From Saccharomonospora azurea NA-128 (GTDB taxonomy: Bacteria > Actinomycetota > Actinomycetes > Mycobacteriales > Pseudonocardiaceae): a DNA stretch of 64,000 nucleotides. Positions 42,314-50,986 of the stretch are shown here, piece by piece. Every line of letters begins with the position of its first letter. Position 1 is the first letter of the stretch. A program made the translations under genes and the position numbers. A model generated the notes under the pieces. That model did not search any database. It worked only from the letters and a program-made list of their open reading frames with translations, and was not told the origin of the DNA. The DNA lies in NCBI RefSeq assembly GCF_000231055.2, contig NZ_CM001466.1:285724-349723 (forward strand). The letters are read 5' to 3'.

Positions 42314-42655
42314 TCATCGGCCTTCACGCGGACGCCGAACGGCACCGCACGAACGGCGCACAGGCTTGTCCGGCGGCTGCCGGAGTGTGGTCACGCAGGT
42401 GGCGTCGCCGTGCATGAGCACGGTCGCGGGCGTGCCGGGGTCGCTGGACCAGTCGGGTGCGCGCGGGGTCGTCCTGCTCGCGCGCGCGGTGTACGCGGGT
42501 GGGGTGTCGGATTGCGGGGTTTCGGGGTACTCGGCGTGGTCGGGCCCTGGGTTCGCGTCACGGTGCACCCGTTGGTCTCGATCCCGGTGGTCGACGGCTC
42601 TTCGGGGGTGCCGAGCCTCGCGCGTCGAGGTTGGCGAACTCGTCTCGGTTGCCAT
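42314..42655 (-). CDS. Possible small protein upstream of the TGT-like gene
   Basis: A 113-codon frame (ATG at 42655) with about 79% G/C at third positions, rising to over 90% across PPAYTARASRTTPRAPDW and ATVLMHGDATCVTTL. It is Pro/Arg/Thr-rich with two Cys and no recognisable domain. It ends 31 bp before the TGT-like gene on the same strand and starts 47 bp from the divergent moaA start. It may be a genuine lineage-specific protein or a chance GC-rich frame. Confidence 0.4.
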   Translation of the reverse strand: MATETSSPTSTREARHPRRAVDHRDRDQRVHRDANPGPDHAEYPETPQSDTPPAYTARASRTTPRAPDWSSDPGTPATVLMHGDATCVTTLRQPPDKPVRRSCGAVRRPREGR

Positions 42656-42702
42656 AGTGTGCCAAAGCAAACGGATGTTAGTGAGAAGTTGGAGTGGGAA
42701 CC

Positions 42703-43719
42703 ATGGCGACATCCGCATCTGCGGCGCCCCTCGTCGATCGTCTCGACCGCCCACTCACCGACCTGCGGGTGTCGGTCACCGACCGGTGCAACTTCAGGTG
42801 CCGCTACTGCATGCCTCGGGAGCTGTTCGGTGCCGAGCACGTCTTCCTCGACCGGGAGGAGCTCCTCTCCCTGGAGGAGATCACCCGGCTGCTGACGCTG
42901 TTCCGCGAGTTGGGCGTGCGCAAGATCCGGCTGACCGGTGGGGAACCGCTCCTGCGGCGCGGGCTGCCGTCGCTGGTCGCGATGCTGCCCGACTTCGACG
43001 ACCTCGCCATGACCACCAACGGAGTCCTGTTGCCCCGGCTGGCCGGTCCCCTCGCCGACGCCGGGCTGCGCCGGGTCACCGTGAGCCTGGACGCCCTCGA
43101 CGACGAGGTGTTCCGGCGAATCGCGGACACGCCACTGTCGGTGAGTTCCGTCCTCGACGGCATCCGGGCCGCGCGGGAGGCCGGGCTCGGAGTCAAGGTC
43201 AACACGGTGCTGCAGCGGGGGATCAACGACCACCAGCTGGAAGATCTCGCGGGTTGGGCCCGGGAGGCCGGCGTGCGGCTGCGGTTCATCGAGTACATGG
43301 ACGTCGGCACCACCAACGGCTGGGTGCGTGACCGGGTCGTTCCCGCCGAGGAGGTCCGGGACCGGCTCCACGCGCGGTGGCCCCTCGAACCCGTCGAGCC
43401 GGAGGTGTACGGCGAGGTGGCCTCGCGCTACCGCTACCTCGACGGGGCCGGTGAGGTCGGCATCATCGCCTCCGTGACCAAGCCGTTCTGTCGGACGTGC
43501 ACCCGCGCCCGGCTGTCGTCGGTCGGGGAGCTCTACACCTGCCTCTTCGCGGCGCGGGGCACCGATCTGCGGGCGTTGCTGCGCGGCGGCGCCGACGACG
43601 AGGCGCTCCTCGCCGCGATCGGCGCGGTCTGGGGGCGCCGGACCGACCGGGCGTCCGAGCTGCGCGGCGAGGGCGGCCTCACCGGTCCGCGCGTGGAGAT
43701 GTCCTACATCGGCGGCTGA
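42703..43719 (+). CDS. moaA: GTP 3',8-cyclase MoaA (molybdenum cofactor biosynthesis)
   Basis: MoaA is the radical-SAM enzyme that makes the first molybdopterin precursor from GTP. The 338-residue sequence has VSVTDRCNFRCRYCMPRE (CxxxCxxC near residue 27), KIRLTGGEPLLRRGL, MTTNGVLLPRL, VTVSLDALDDEVFRRIAD, RFIEYMDVGTTNGW and the C-terminal second cluster KPFCRTCTRARLSSVGELYTC. It ends in the GG-like tail MSYIGG typical of MoaA. ATG 42703 follows GGGAACC. It can supply cofactor to the nitrate reductase-like enzyme in this window; no other moa genes are adjacent. Confidence 0.94.
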   Translation: MATSASAAPLVDRLDRPLTDLRVSVTDRCNFRCRYCMPRELFGAEHVFLDREELLSLEEITRLLTLFRELGVRKIRLTGGEPLLRRGLPSLVAMLPDFDDLAMTTNGVLLPRLAGPLADAGLRRVTVSLDALDDEVFRRIADTPLSVSSVLDGIRAAREAGLGVKVNTVLQRGINDHQLEDLAGWAREAGVRLRFIEYMDVGTTNGWVRDRVVPAEEVRDRLHARWPLEPVEPEVYGEVASRYRYLDGAGEVGIIASVTKPFCRTCTRARLSSVGELYTCLFAARGTDLRALLRGGADDEALLAAIGAVWGRRTDRASELRGEGGLTGPRVEMSYIGG

Positions 43720-43766
43720 CCCGCCGCCGTCCCGGCGACGTGGCTTCGGTGTCGGTCCGGTCGCGG

Positions 43767-43781
43767 TCGGACGCGGTCCGA
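43767..43781. promoter_or_regulatory. Palindrome in the TetR gene upstream region
   Basis: TCGGAC-GCG-GTCCGA is a perfect 6-bp inverted repeat with a 3-bp centre, the geometry of many TetR operators. It lies 158 bp upstream of the TetR start, in the moaA-tetR gap of 219 bp. In such GC-rich DNA a chance occurrence is quite possible. Confidence 0.3.
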
Positions 43782-43938
43782 AGCGAGTTGGCGAGCCGTG
43801 GGCGGAGTATCATGCCGTGGTTCGGGGAGAATCGCCCGGAACGCGCTCGCGGCGTCCTCCGTCGTTGTGCTCACCGCGCCGACGCCCGGCCGCGTCCGCA
43901 CCACGACCGTCGCTACAGCGACACAGGGGGAGCGGGAG

Positions 43939-44559
43939 ATGTCCGACGCCAACACCGAACCTGCGAGGCGGGGCCGTCCTCGTCGTGGGCCCGATCCCGA
44001 GCGGTTCCGCGAGATCGTGGAGGCGGCGGCGGAGGTCTTCCTGGGGAAGGGCTACAGCGGCACGAGTATCCAGGACATCTCCCATCGCGTCGGCATTCTC
44101 AAGGGAAGTCTGTACCACTACGTCCGGTCCAAGGAGGACTTCCTCTACCGGATCATCAAGGACGTGTACGACGAGGCGATCGCCGAGATTCGGAAGGTGT
44201 CCGAGCTCGAAGGGGAGCCGCTGGAGAAGCTCGCCGAGTTCATCAGGCTGCACGTGCGGTTCACCGCGTCGCACCTCACCGCGTACACGATCCAGCTACG
44301 GGAGTTCGAGCAGTTGAGTGCCGAGCGGCCGGAGGAGATCCGCCGGGGTGGCGAGACCTACGTCGAGGCGCTCCAGGTCGTCCTCGAGGGAGGCGCAGGA
44401 GCGAGGGGTCGTCGACGCCTCGCTAAGATCACGTCGGCTCCGGCGAGTCCGCCTCGCGGACTGTGGTCCAGTCGTCCCTGTGGTCGTGACCTGCGGCGAC
44501 TCGGCGTCGATCGGGTGATCGACGTCCCCGGGCGGGTGTCTTCTCCGATACAAAGTTGA
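43939..44559 (+). pseudogene. TetR-family regulator with damaged C-terminus
   Basis: The N-terminal part is a normal TetR protein: RFREIVEAAAEVFLGKGYSGTSIQDIS with the recognition helix GILKGSLYHYVRSKEDFLY, then FIRLHVRFTASHLTAYTIQLREFEQL. From codon 150 the frame loses similarity (EGGAGARGRRRLAKITSAPA). Dropping one G near 44389 restores EEAQERGVVDASL, the usual family sequence, but even then the remaining helix region (about 45 residues) is unrecognisable. So the ligand-binding domain is broken by at least one +1 indel. The DNA-binding part could still be made. ATG 43939 has GGGGGAGCGGGAG. Confidence 0.65.
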
Positions 44560-44582
44560 CTTATTCCAGAAAAGCTGCTTGG
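44550..44582 (+). promoter_or_regulatory. Probable furA-katA promoter/operator
   Basis: This is the only strongly AT-rich stretch near the furA start (ACAAAGTTGACTTATTCCAG followed by AAAAGCTG), containing a TTGACT -35-like hexamer. FurA-type proteins bind AT-rich sites just upstream of their own, often leaderless, gene, so autoregulation here is expected from family behaviour. Confidence 0.45.
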
Positions 44583-44591
44583 CTTCCCGCC

Positions 44592-45017
44592 GTGGCAATC
44601 ATCGACGCCCCCGCGCTCCTGCGCGGGGCAGCACTGCGGGTGACCCGCCCGCGGGTTGCCGTGCTGACGATGGTCGCGGCCAACCCCCACTCGGACACGG
44701 ACACCATCGCGACGGCCGTCCGCCGCGAGCTGGGCTCGGTGTCGACGCAAGCCGTCTACGACGTCCTGCGCGCGTTGACCGACGCTGGTCTGGTCCGCCG
44801 TATCGAGCCGGCGGGATCTCCTGCCCGCTTCGAGACGCGGGTGGGCGACAACCATCACCACCTGGTGTGCCGCCACTGCGGCTCCATCACAGACGTCAAC
44901 TGTGCGGTGGGCGAGGCTCCCTGCCTCCACATCGAGGATCGAGAGGGATTCGCGGTCGACGAGGCCGAGGTCACCTTCTGGGGTACCTGCCCCGCCTGCC
45001 AGGCACAGGACGATTGA
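44592..45017 (+). CDS. furA: FurA-type peroxide-sensing repressor
   Basis: A 141-residue Fur-family protein of the actinobacterial FurA/CatR group that represses the adjacent catalase gene and is inactivated by peroxide. [28 protein letters not shown] and [21 protein letters not shown] form the winged helix; [18 protein letters not shown] and the terminal [10 protein letters not shown] carry the Cys pairs. GTG 44592 gives the conserved N-terminus. The stop TGA overlaps a TTG in frame with katA, and katA's better start is 39 bp on. An AT-rich stretch at 44550-44580 (AAGTTGACTTATTCCAGAAA) is the probable promoter and FurA operator. Confidence 0.87.
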   Translation: MAIIDAPALLRGAALRVTRPRVAVLTMVAANPHSDTDTIATAVRRELGSVSTQAVYDVLRALTDAGLVRRIEPAGSPARFETRVGDNHHHLVCRHCGSITDVNCAVGEAPCLHIEDREGFAVDEAEVTFWGTCPACQAQDD

Positions 45018-45055
45018 ACACCCGTATCGACGAAGTATCCGACGAGGAGCGCGTT

Positions 45056-46519
45056 TTGCCCGAGAACAACCAGAAACCGCTGACGACGGTGGCCGGTGCG
45101 CCGGTCCCTGACAACCAGAACTCGCTCACCGCGGGGCCTCGGGGTCCGATGCTGCTGCAGGACGTGTGGTTCCTGGAGAAGCTCGCCCACTTCGACCGCG
45201 AGGTCATTCCGGAGCGTCGGATGCACGCGAAGGGCTCCGGTGCCTACGGAACCTTCACGGTCACCAACGACATCACCCAGTACACCAGCGCGAAGATCTT
45301 CTCGGAGGTCGGCAAGAAGACCGACCTGTTCGTGCGGTTCTCCACGGTGGCCGGTGAGCGCGGTGCCGCCGACGCCGAGCGCGACATCCGCGGCTTCGCC
45401 GTCAAGTTCTACACCGAGGAGGGCAACTGGGACCTCGTCGGCAACAACACCCCGGTCTTCTTCTTCCGCGACCCGTTGAAGTTCCCGGACCTCAACCACG
45501 CGGTGAAGCGGGACCCGCGCACCAACATGCGCAGCCCGGAGAACAACTGGGACTTCTGGACCAACCTGCCCGAGGCGCTGCACCAGGTGACGATCGTGAT
45601 GTCCGACCGCGGCATCCCGGCGTCGTACCGCCACATGCACGGTTTCGGCTCGCACACCTACAGCTTCATCAACGACAAGGGCGAGCGGTTCTGGGTCAAG
45701 TTCCACCACCGCACCCAGCAGGGCATCAAGAACCTCACCGACGCCGAGGCGGAGGCCCTGGTCGGCAAGGACCGCGAGTCGCACCAGCGGGACCTGTTCG
45801 AGGCCATCGAGCGCGGCGACTTCCCGAAGTGGAAGCTCTACGTGCAGATCATGCCCGAGGCCGACGCCGAGACCTACCGCTACCACCCGTTCGACCTGAC
45901 GAAGGTGTGGTCCAAGAAGGACTACCCGCTGATCGAGGTCGGCGAGTGGGAGCTCAACCGCAACCCGGACAACTACTTCGCCGAGGTCGAGCAGGCCGCG
46001 TTCACCCCGGCGAACGTCGTGCCGGGCATCGGCTTCTCGCCCGACAAGATGTTGCAGGGTCGCCTGTTCTCCTACGGTGACGCCCAGCGTTACCGCCTCG
46101 GTGTGAACCACCACCAGATCCCGGTGAACCAGCCGCGTTGCCCGGTGAACTCCTACCACCGCGACGGCGCGATGCGCGTCGACGGCAACCAGGGCGCCAC
46201 CCCGGGCATCGAGCCGAACTCCTACGGCCGTTGGCAGGAGCAGCCCGCCTACCGCGAGCCGAGCCAGGCCGTGGGGTCGGTGGCCGACCGGTTCAACTAC
46301 CGCGAGGACGACGACAACTACTACGAGCAGCCCGGAATCCTGTTCCGCAACATGACGCCGGAGCAGCAGCAGGCGCTGTTCGAGAACACCGCCCGGGCCA
46401 TCAACGGTGCGTCCCAGGCGACCATCGAGCGGCACATCGCCAACTGCACCAAGGCCGACCCCGCCTACGGCGAGGGCGTCCGCAAGGCGATCGAGGCGCT
46501 GGCGGCCGGTCAGCTCTGA
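45056..46519 (+). CDS. katA: Heme catalase (clade 3 KatA)
   Basis: Small-subunit monofunctional catalase, converting hydrogen peroxide to water and oxygen. The 487-residue protein has [20 protein letters not shown] (distal His), [40 protein letters not shown], the signature around GFGSHTYSF and [17 protein letters not shown] (proximal heme-ligand Tyr). I chose TTG 45056, preceded by GAGGAG at 6 nt; a TTG at 45014 overlapping the furA stop would add 14 residues. It forms a furA-katA pair, so expression should rise under peroxide. A terminator hairpin follows. Confidence 0.94.
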   Translation: MPENNQKPLTTVAGAPVPDNQNSLTAGPRGPMLLQDVWFLEKLAHFDREVIPERRMHAKGSGAYGTFTVTNDITQYTSAKIFSEVGKKTDLFVRFSTVAGERGAADAERDIRGFAVKFYTEEGNWDLVGNNTPVFFFRDPLKFPDLNHAVKRDPRTNMRSPENNWDFWTNLPEALHQVTIVMSDRGIPASYRHMHGFGSHTYSFINDKGERFWVKFHHRTQQGIKNLTDAEAEALVGKDRESHQRDLFEAIERGDFPKWKLYVQIMPEADAETYRYHPFDLTKVWSKKDYPLIEVGEWELNRNPDNYFAEVEQAAFTPANVVPGIGFSPDKMLQGRLFSYGDAQRYRLGVNHHQIPVNQPRCPVNSYHRDGAMRVDGNQGATPGIEPNSYGRWQEQPAYREPSQAVGSVADRFNYREDDDNYYEQPGILFRNMTPEQQQALFENTARAINGASQATIERHIANCTKADPAYGEGVRKAIEALAAGQL

Positions 46520-46546
46520 CCCAGACCGGTCACTGTCGCGTATAGA

Positions 46547-46581
46547 CACCGCCCCGCGTGGTTCGTCCATGCGGGGCGGTG
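46547..46581 (+). terminator. Terminator hairpin after katA
   Basis: CACCGCCCCGC (46547-46557) pairs perfectly with GCGGGGCGGTG (46571-46581) over a 13-base loop, followed by TTCTCGTG. It is 28 bp after the katA stop and separates it from the ankyrin gene. Confidence 0.7.
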
Positions 46582-46610
46582 TTCTCGTGAAGCGAAGAAG
46601 GAGGTGGGGA

Positions 46611-46994
46611 ATGAGCGAGGGTGGACTGACCCCGGAGCAGGTCCAGCGCGTCGTGGCGATCGCCATGGACCTGGCGCGGGAGGGCGACACCACGCAGCTG
46701 CTGGAGTTCCTCGACCACGGCCTGCCGGTCGACGTCACCGACCCGTCGGGCAACACGCTGCTGATGCTCGCCGCCTACCACGGGCACGCGCCCACGGTGC
46801 GCGCGCTGCTGGACCGAGGCGCCGACCCGGACCGCCGCAACGCGCGTGACCAGTCGCCGATCGCGGGCGCGCTGTTCAAGGGCGAGGACGAGGTGGTCGC
46901 CGTGCTCCGCGAGGCGGGCGCGGACCTCGACGCGGGCACACCGACCGCCCGTGCTGCCGCCGTCATGTTCGGCCGCGAACACCTGCTGAGCTGA
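46611..46994 (+). CDS. Ankyrin-repeat protein next to catalase
   Basis: A 127-residue protein with a helical N-terminus and two to three ankyrin repeats (DPSGNTLLMLAAYHGHAPTVRALLDRGADPD, RNARDQSPIAGALFKGEDEVVAVLREAGADLD). Small ankyrin proteins beside catalase genes are known from other bacteria (KatA-AnkB type), where they help catalase activity. ATG 46611 has an ideal AAGGAGGTGG. A hairpin separates it from katA, so it may have its own promoter or rely on read-through. Confidence 0.88.
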   Translation: MSEGGLTPEQVQRVVAIAMDLAREGDTTQLLEFLDHGLPVDVTDPSGNTLLMLAAYHGHAPTVRALLDRGADPDRRNARDQSPIAGALFKGEDEVVAVLREAGADLDAGTPTARAAAVMFGREHLLS

Positions 46995-47026
46995 AGCGTT
47001 CGCCCCGTCGAACGTGCTGTGGGGCG

Positions 47027-47500
47027 TCACGTGTGCGTGGGGCAGGCGCGCGCTCGGCCGTGACCGAGCACGATGATGCGTTCGCGCGGTACGGCGAGTG
47101 TGCAGACGATCTGGTCGAGGGCCGTGGTCGACAGCACCTCGGGCGGGAGAGCCGTGTCCACCACTGTCCTTCCGCCTGGGTCGGTGAACACCGTGAACGG
47201 GGCGGCGTCAGGTGGAACGTCGCTGCTGAGGCCACGCGCGCTTTCGTCGCGGGTCGGACCTGCAGCGAGGAGTGCGAGTAGTTCTCCGGGCGGCAGGGGA
47301 CTGCTGGGACGGTGAACGAGTTCGAGCTTGCCGTCCTGCACCAGGAACAGGACGATCATGTCGTCCCGTTCGGCAGCGCCGCTCGGCGGCGACGCGCCTC
47401 GGATGACGCCGCTCGGCTGCACCCCGCACGCGGTGAGGAGCAGCGTGAGGAGCAACGCCGTGAATGCTCCGGCCGAGCTGTCGTGCTGGGGACGCCTCAC
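47027..47500 (-). CDS. Lipoprotein of the two-component operon (AfsQ3/GerMN-like)
   Basis: A 157-residue exported lipoprotein: hydrophobic signal with lipobox LLLTLLLTAC, then a domain resembling GerMN/LpqB-type spore and envelope lipoproteins (MIVLFLVQDGKLELVHR, LLALLAAGPTRDESARGLSS, LPPEVLSTTALDQIVCTLAV). GTG 47500 overlaps the sensor kinase stop (GTGA). In Streptomyces an accessory lipoprotein likewise follows the AfsQ1/AfsQ2 pair. It may modulate the kinase's sensing of the cell envelope. Confidence 0.82.
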   Translation of the reverse strand: MRRPQHDSSAGAFTALLLTLLLTACGVQPSGVIRGASPPSGAAERDDMIVLFLVQDGKLELVHRPSSPLPPGELLALLAAGPTRDESARGLSSDVPPDAAPFTVFTDPGGRTVVDTALPPEVLSTTALDQIVCTLAVPRERIIVLGHGRARACPTHT

Positions 47501-48954
47501 GATTCCTCCTCGTCGGACCGGTCCGTCCACCGGGGCAGAAGCAGCCTGAACACGGCTCCGCCGTCCGGGGCGTTGGTGGCCGTGAGGTCGCCGCGATGCG
47601 TGTCGCTGCGGTGCAACCGCGCGTTCTCGCGCGCGATGGCGAGTCCGAGACCGCTGCCGTCGGATCGGGTCCTGGCCGCGTCCGCCTTGTAGAAGCGATC
47701 GAAGATGTGGGGCAGCACCGAAGGGTTCACGCCCGGCCCGTGGTCGCGGACCTCGACGGTGATCAGCTCGGCGTCGGCGCGCAGTCGCAGCGACACAGGC
47801 GGCTCGCCGTGGCGGAGTGCGTTGCCTACGAGGTTGGCGACGACGACGTCGACGCGGCGAGGGTCGAGCCGGGCCGTCGTGGGCGGAAGGTCGGTGTCCA
47901 CCCGTCCCGTCCAGCCGCGGGCCCGTAACGTCGCCTGTACCAGCGCGGACACGTCGATCTCGTCCAGAGTCAGCACGGCGGCGCCGGAGTCGAACCTGCT
48001 GATTTCGAGCAGATCGTCGACCAGCCGGGACAGGGCGTGTGTTTCCCGGCTGACCAGCCGGGCGGCTTGCCCGGTGTGGGCGGGCAGGTGGACCGCTTCC
48101 TCGTCGAGCACGTCCGTGACGGCCGTCATGGCCGCCAGTGGGGTGCGGAGCTCGTGAGACACGTCGGCCGCGAACCGGCGAGCGTCGGCTTCCAGCGCCC
48201 GGAGCCGTTCCACGTGCCGTTCGAGTTCCGCGGCGGTGTCGTTGAACGTGCGCGCGACGTCGGAGAGTTCGTCGGAACCCCGGACCGTGATCCTGGTGCG
48301 CAGGTCACCGGCACCCAGCCGCTGCGCCGCGTGACCGAGCTCCCGCGCCGGGCGCAGCACGCTGCGGGCGGCCAGCAACGCCAGCACGATCGCCAGCGCC
48401 ACAGCGGCTCCGCCGATGGCCCACGCGGTGGCGGCGAGCTGGTCGATGCTGCGTTGCTCGGGTGCCAAGCTGCGGATGGAGTAGACCTCGATACCGGAGG
48501 GCCAGGCCGCTCCGTCGGGGTGGATGATCCGCAGCGGCGTACCGATGATCAGCAGGGGTTCGCCGTGCCGTACCACGCGTTGCCAGGCCACGTCCCCTTC
48601 GGCGACCGCCTGCCGCAGAGCCCGGGGCAACGCCTCTCGGGGCACGCTGCTCGACGACGTCAGATCCTTGTACATCGCGACCGTGGCGCTGTCCTGATCC
48701 GTGACCACGTCGGCGATGTACTGGAGTTGGCTGCGGTGGGGAGTGCCACGGGCCAGCGGGTAGACCGCGGACAGTCGGTCGGTCAGGGTCCGCACGCTCG
48801 CATCCTGAGTCCGCTGCAGGATGTCGTTGCGGGCCTGGACGTAGATCCCACCGGCGACGCCCGCCGTCGTCAGTGTGGACAGGAGGACGAACGCGAGCAG
48901 CAACCGCGCGCGCAGCCCGAGGGAGCGGCCGCGCCGTCCGCGCCAACGGATCAC
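47497..48954 (-). CDS. Sensor histidine kinase (AfsQ2/CseC-like)
   Basis: A 485-residue membrane kinase: TM1 (LRARLLLAFVLLSTLTTAGVAG), an extracytoplasmic sensor of about 135 residues, TM2 (WAIGGAAVALAIVLALLAA), HAMP (RSVLRPARELGHAAQRLGAG), HisKA with the phosphoacceptor in FAADVSHELRTPLAAM, and HATPase with NLVGNALRHG, VRDHGPGV, IFDRFYKAD and GSGLGLAIARENARLH. The GTG start overlaps the response-regulator stop (GTGA). Membrane sensor with unknown signal; envelope stress is plausible given the neighbours. Confidence 0.92.
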   Translation of the reverse strand: MIRWRGRRGRSLGLRARLLLAFVLLSTLTTAGVAGGIYVQARNDILQRTQDASVRTLTDRLSAVYPLARGTPHRSQLQYIADVVTDQDSATVAMYKDLTSSSSVPREALPRALRQAVAEGDVAWQRVVRHGEPLLIIGTPLRIIHPDGAAWPSGIEVYSIRSLAPEQRSIDQLAATAWAIGGAAVALAIVLALLAARSVLRPARELGHAAQRLGAGDLRTRITVRGSDELSDVARTFNDTAAELERHVERLRALEADARRFAADVSHELRTPLAAMTAVTDVLDEEAVHLPAHTGQAARLVSRETHALSRLVDDLLEISRFDSGAAVLTLDEIDVSALVQATLRARGWTGRVDTDLPPTTARLDPRRVDVVVANLVGNALRHGEPPVSLRLRADAELITVEVRDHGPGVNPSVLPHIFDRFYKADAARTRSDGSGLGLAIARENARLHRSDTHRGDLTATNAPDGGAVFRLLLPRWTDRSDEEES

Positions 48955-49625
48955 AGCGGGCCGAACCGGTAGCCGAATCCACGCACCGTCTGCACGTAGA
49001 CGGGCGACGACGCGTCGTCTTCGAGCTTGGCCCGCAACCGCTGCACGCACGCGTCCACGATGCGCGAGTCACCGAGATATCCGTAGTCCCACACCGACTC
49101 CAGCAACTGTCTGCGGCTGTGCACGCGGCCGGGGGTGGCCGACAGGACGAGCAGCAGACGCAGTTCCGTCGGCGTCAGCGTGAGGGGCTCGCCGCGCTTG
49201 GTGATCATCAACCCGGCCCGGTCGATGCCCAGCTCCCCGTGACGTTCCAGGTCGGACTGTTCCCGGCCGATGCGGCGGAGCACCGCTCGGATGCGCGCTT
49301 CGAGCACCCGCGGCTGTACGGGTTTCACGACGTAGTCGTCGGCGCCGGCCTCCAAGCCGGCCACGACGTCCATGTCGTCACCCCGGGCGGTGAGCATGAT
49401 GATCGGCACGTCCGTCGTGGCACCGGCTCGGCGGCAGACCTCGAACCCGTCCATGCCGGGGAGCATGAGGTCGAGCACCACGACATCGGGAGGGTCCGTC
49501 CGGAGCCGGTCCAGTCCCTGTTCACCGGACTCCACCGCGTCCACGGTGTGCCCCTGCCGGGACAGGGCCAGTTCAAGACCTTCTCGGACTGCGGGATCGT
49601 CCTCGATCAACAGGATTCGCGACAT
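48951..49625 (-). CDS. OmpR-family response regulator (AfsQ1/CseB-like)
   Basis: A 224-residue response regulator: receiver with ILLIEDDPAVREGLELAL (acidic pocket), phospho-Asp in VVVLDLMLPGMDG, switch Thr in IIMLTARG and Lys in DDYVVKPVQP, then an OmpR/PhoB winged helix (LTLTPTELRLLLVLSATPGR, GDSRIVDACVQRLRAKLE, VQTVRGFGYRFGP). ATG 49625 is the start nearest to the fold; ATG 49640 is an alternative, and neither has a good ribosome binding site. It lies 130 bp downstream of ddl on the same strand, so it could be read from the alr-ddl promoter or its own. Confidence 0.91.
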   Translation of the reverse strand: MSRILLIEDDPAVREGLELALSRQGHTVDAVESGEQGLDRLRTDPPDVVVLDLMLPGMDGFEVCRRAGATTDVPIIMLTARGDDMDVVAGLEAGADDYVVKPVQPRVLEARIRAVLRRIGREQSDLERHGELGIDRAGLMITKRGEPLTLTPTELRLLLVLSATPGRVHSRRQLLESVWDYGYLGDSRIVDACVQRLRAKLEDDASSPVYVQTVRGFGYRFGPL

Positions 49626-49755
49626 GGTGGGGCTGAGCATAGTGATCGTCGTTTCGCCTTTCCGGCGCCCGTCGCGGCCGACGCCACCGCTCGACCGGAT
49701 CTCGTGGAAGAGTCCAGAAGGCATTGACCGGGCAGAAATCCGTCGAGCAGCGGCC

Positions 49756-50433
49756 TCAGCGGGCTGGGGCGTCACGGCGCTCCTCGCGCCTGAGTGCGGT
49801 CTCGATGAGGATGTCGAGCAGGTCCGCGTAGCCCAGACCGGCTTCGGCCCACATCTGCGGGAACTGCGAGTTCACGGTGAACCCGGGGAAGGTGTTGACC
49901 TCGTTGACCACCGGGGTTCCGTCCGGCGACAGGAAGAAGTCGACTCGCAGCAGGCCCGCGCAGCCCAAGAGCTCGAACACTCGCAGTGCCGTGGCCCGCA
50001 GCGTCGCGGTGGTTTCGGCATCCAGGCGGGCCGGTATGTCGAAAACGGCACCACCGTCGGTGTACTTGGCCTGGTAGTCGAACACCGACTGGTGCGGTGC
50101 CAGCCGAATCTCCAATGGCGGGCCCGCCTCGATCCGTTCGTCCGGTAGCTCCAGCACTCCCACGTCGATCTCCCGGCCGTGCAGGGTCTGTTCGACGAGC
50201 ACCTTGCAGTCGTCGGCACGGGCCGACGCGATCGCCGCGGGCAACGACTCCCACGAGTCCACACGCGACACACCGACACTGGATCCGGACCTCGCGGGCT
50301 TCACGAACACCGGAAGCCCGAGGCGGGTCCGCTCGTCCTCCGACAGGAGGGTTCGCCCGGTTCGCAGGACGACACCGTCCGCCACCGCCAACCCCGCGCC
50401 GGCGAGCAGCTTCTTCGTGTACTCCTTGTCCAT
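49756..50433 (-). pseudogene. ddl: D-alanine--D-alanine ligase, 3' part (split by IS element)
   Basis: This encodes residues 138 to 362 of Ddl: MDKEYTKKLLAGAGLAVADG, FVKPARSGSSVGVSRVD (ATP-grasp), VFDYQAKYTDGGAVF (Tyr and Lys of the omega loop typical of D-Ala-D-Ala rather than D-Lac ligases) and VDFFLSPDGTPVVNEVNTFPGFT (metal-binding Glu/Asn). The N-terminal third is at 52247-52657. An IS200/IS605-type element lies between, exactly before the ATG codon of MDKEYT. The fragment alone lacks the N-terminal domain and should be inactive, so cell-wall D-Ala-D-Ala must come from another ligase or the insertion must be recent or unstable. Confidence 0.9.
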
Positions 50434-50452
50434 CAGTCTTTCGGCGAGGGGA

Positions 50453-50473
50453 CCCGCTGCTTTAGCTGCGGGG
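50453..50473 (+). repeat. Left-end subterminal hairpin of the IS element
   Basis: An imperfect palindrome with one T-T mismatch and a TTTA loop, 19 bp inside the left boundary. TnpA of this family recognises such a folded single-strand hairpin at each end. Its counterpart lies at 52218-52237. Confidence 0.65.
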
Positions 50474-50564
50474 TGAATCGGCGCTACGTTTCGCGCCTTC
50501 CGTTGTCAACCTGCACCGAGTGTCCCTCGCACCCTCCCTTCGATGGTTATACCTGCGTCGTGTG

Positions 50565-50570
50565 TATAAT
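50565..50570 (+). promoter_or_regulatory. Probable -10 box of tnpA
   Basis: A consensus TATAAT is followed by the tnpA GTG only 7 bases later, with no ribosome binding site between. This spacing predicts a leaderless transcript. No clear -35 hexamer is seen. Confidence 0.5.
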
Positions 50571-50576
50571 TAGGCT

Positions 50577-50984
50577 GTGTCTGCGACCAGGAAAGTCCGC
50601 CGGTTCTCCGGTGGCGTGTACGACCTCGGGCTGCACGTGGTGTGGTGCCCGAAGTACCGCCGCCGGGTCCTCGGTGGCCGGGTTGCGGAACGTCTGGACG
50701 AGCTGATCCGGGAGAAAGCCAACGAGCGCGGCTGGACAGTCGTGGCCCTGGAGGTCATGCCCGACCACGTGCATTTGTTCGTCAAGCACGACCCGAAGTC
50801 GTCTGCCTCGTACGTGGCGAACCAGTTCAAGGGGTTTACTTCACGGGTGCTGCGTGAGGAGTTCCCGCACCTCAAGTCGCGGCTTCCGACGTTGTGGTCG
50901 TCGTCGTACTTCGCCGCTTCGGTCGGCTCGGTCAGCGCCGAGACCGTGCGGCGGTACATAGATACCCAGTGGGAGCGGGTGTAG
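50577..50984 (+). CDS. tnpA: IS200-like Y1 transposase TnpA
   Basis: A 135-residue HUH single-strand transposase. The fold begins VYDLGLHVVWCPKYRRRVLG, the HUH metal motif is PDHVHLFVKH, and the catalytic tyrosine lies in ETVRRYIDTQ on the C-terminal helix. Length and all catalytic residues are complete, so it is probably active. It cuts and joins single-stranded ends, favouring the lagging strand of replication. Start GTG 50577 may be leaderless. It is separated from tnpB by 2 bp. Confidence 0.94.
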   Translation: MSATRKVRRFSGGVYDLGLHVVWCPKYRRRVLGGRVAERLDELIREKANERGWTVVALEVMPDHVHLFVKHDPKSSASYVANQFKGFTSRVLREEFPHLKSRLPTLWSSSYFAASVGSVSAETVRRYIDTQWERV

Positions 50985-50986
50985 CC

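Noticed and set aside
49756-50433. VanA-type D-Ala-D-Lac ligase
   Set aside because: The omega loop reads YQAKY as in D-Ala-D-Ala ligases, and no vanH or vanX accompanies it.
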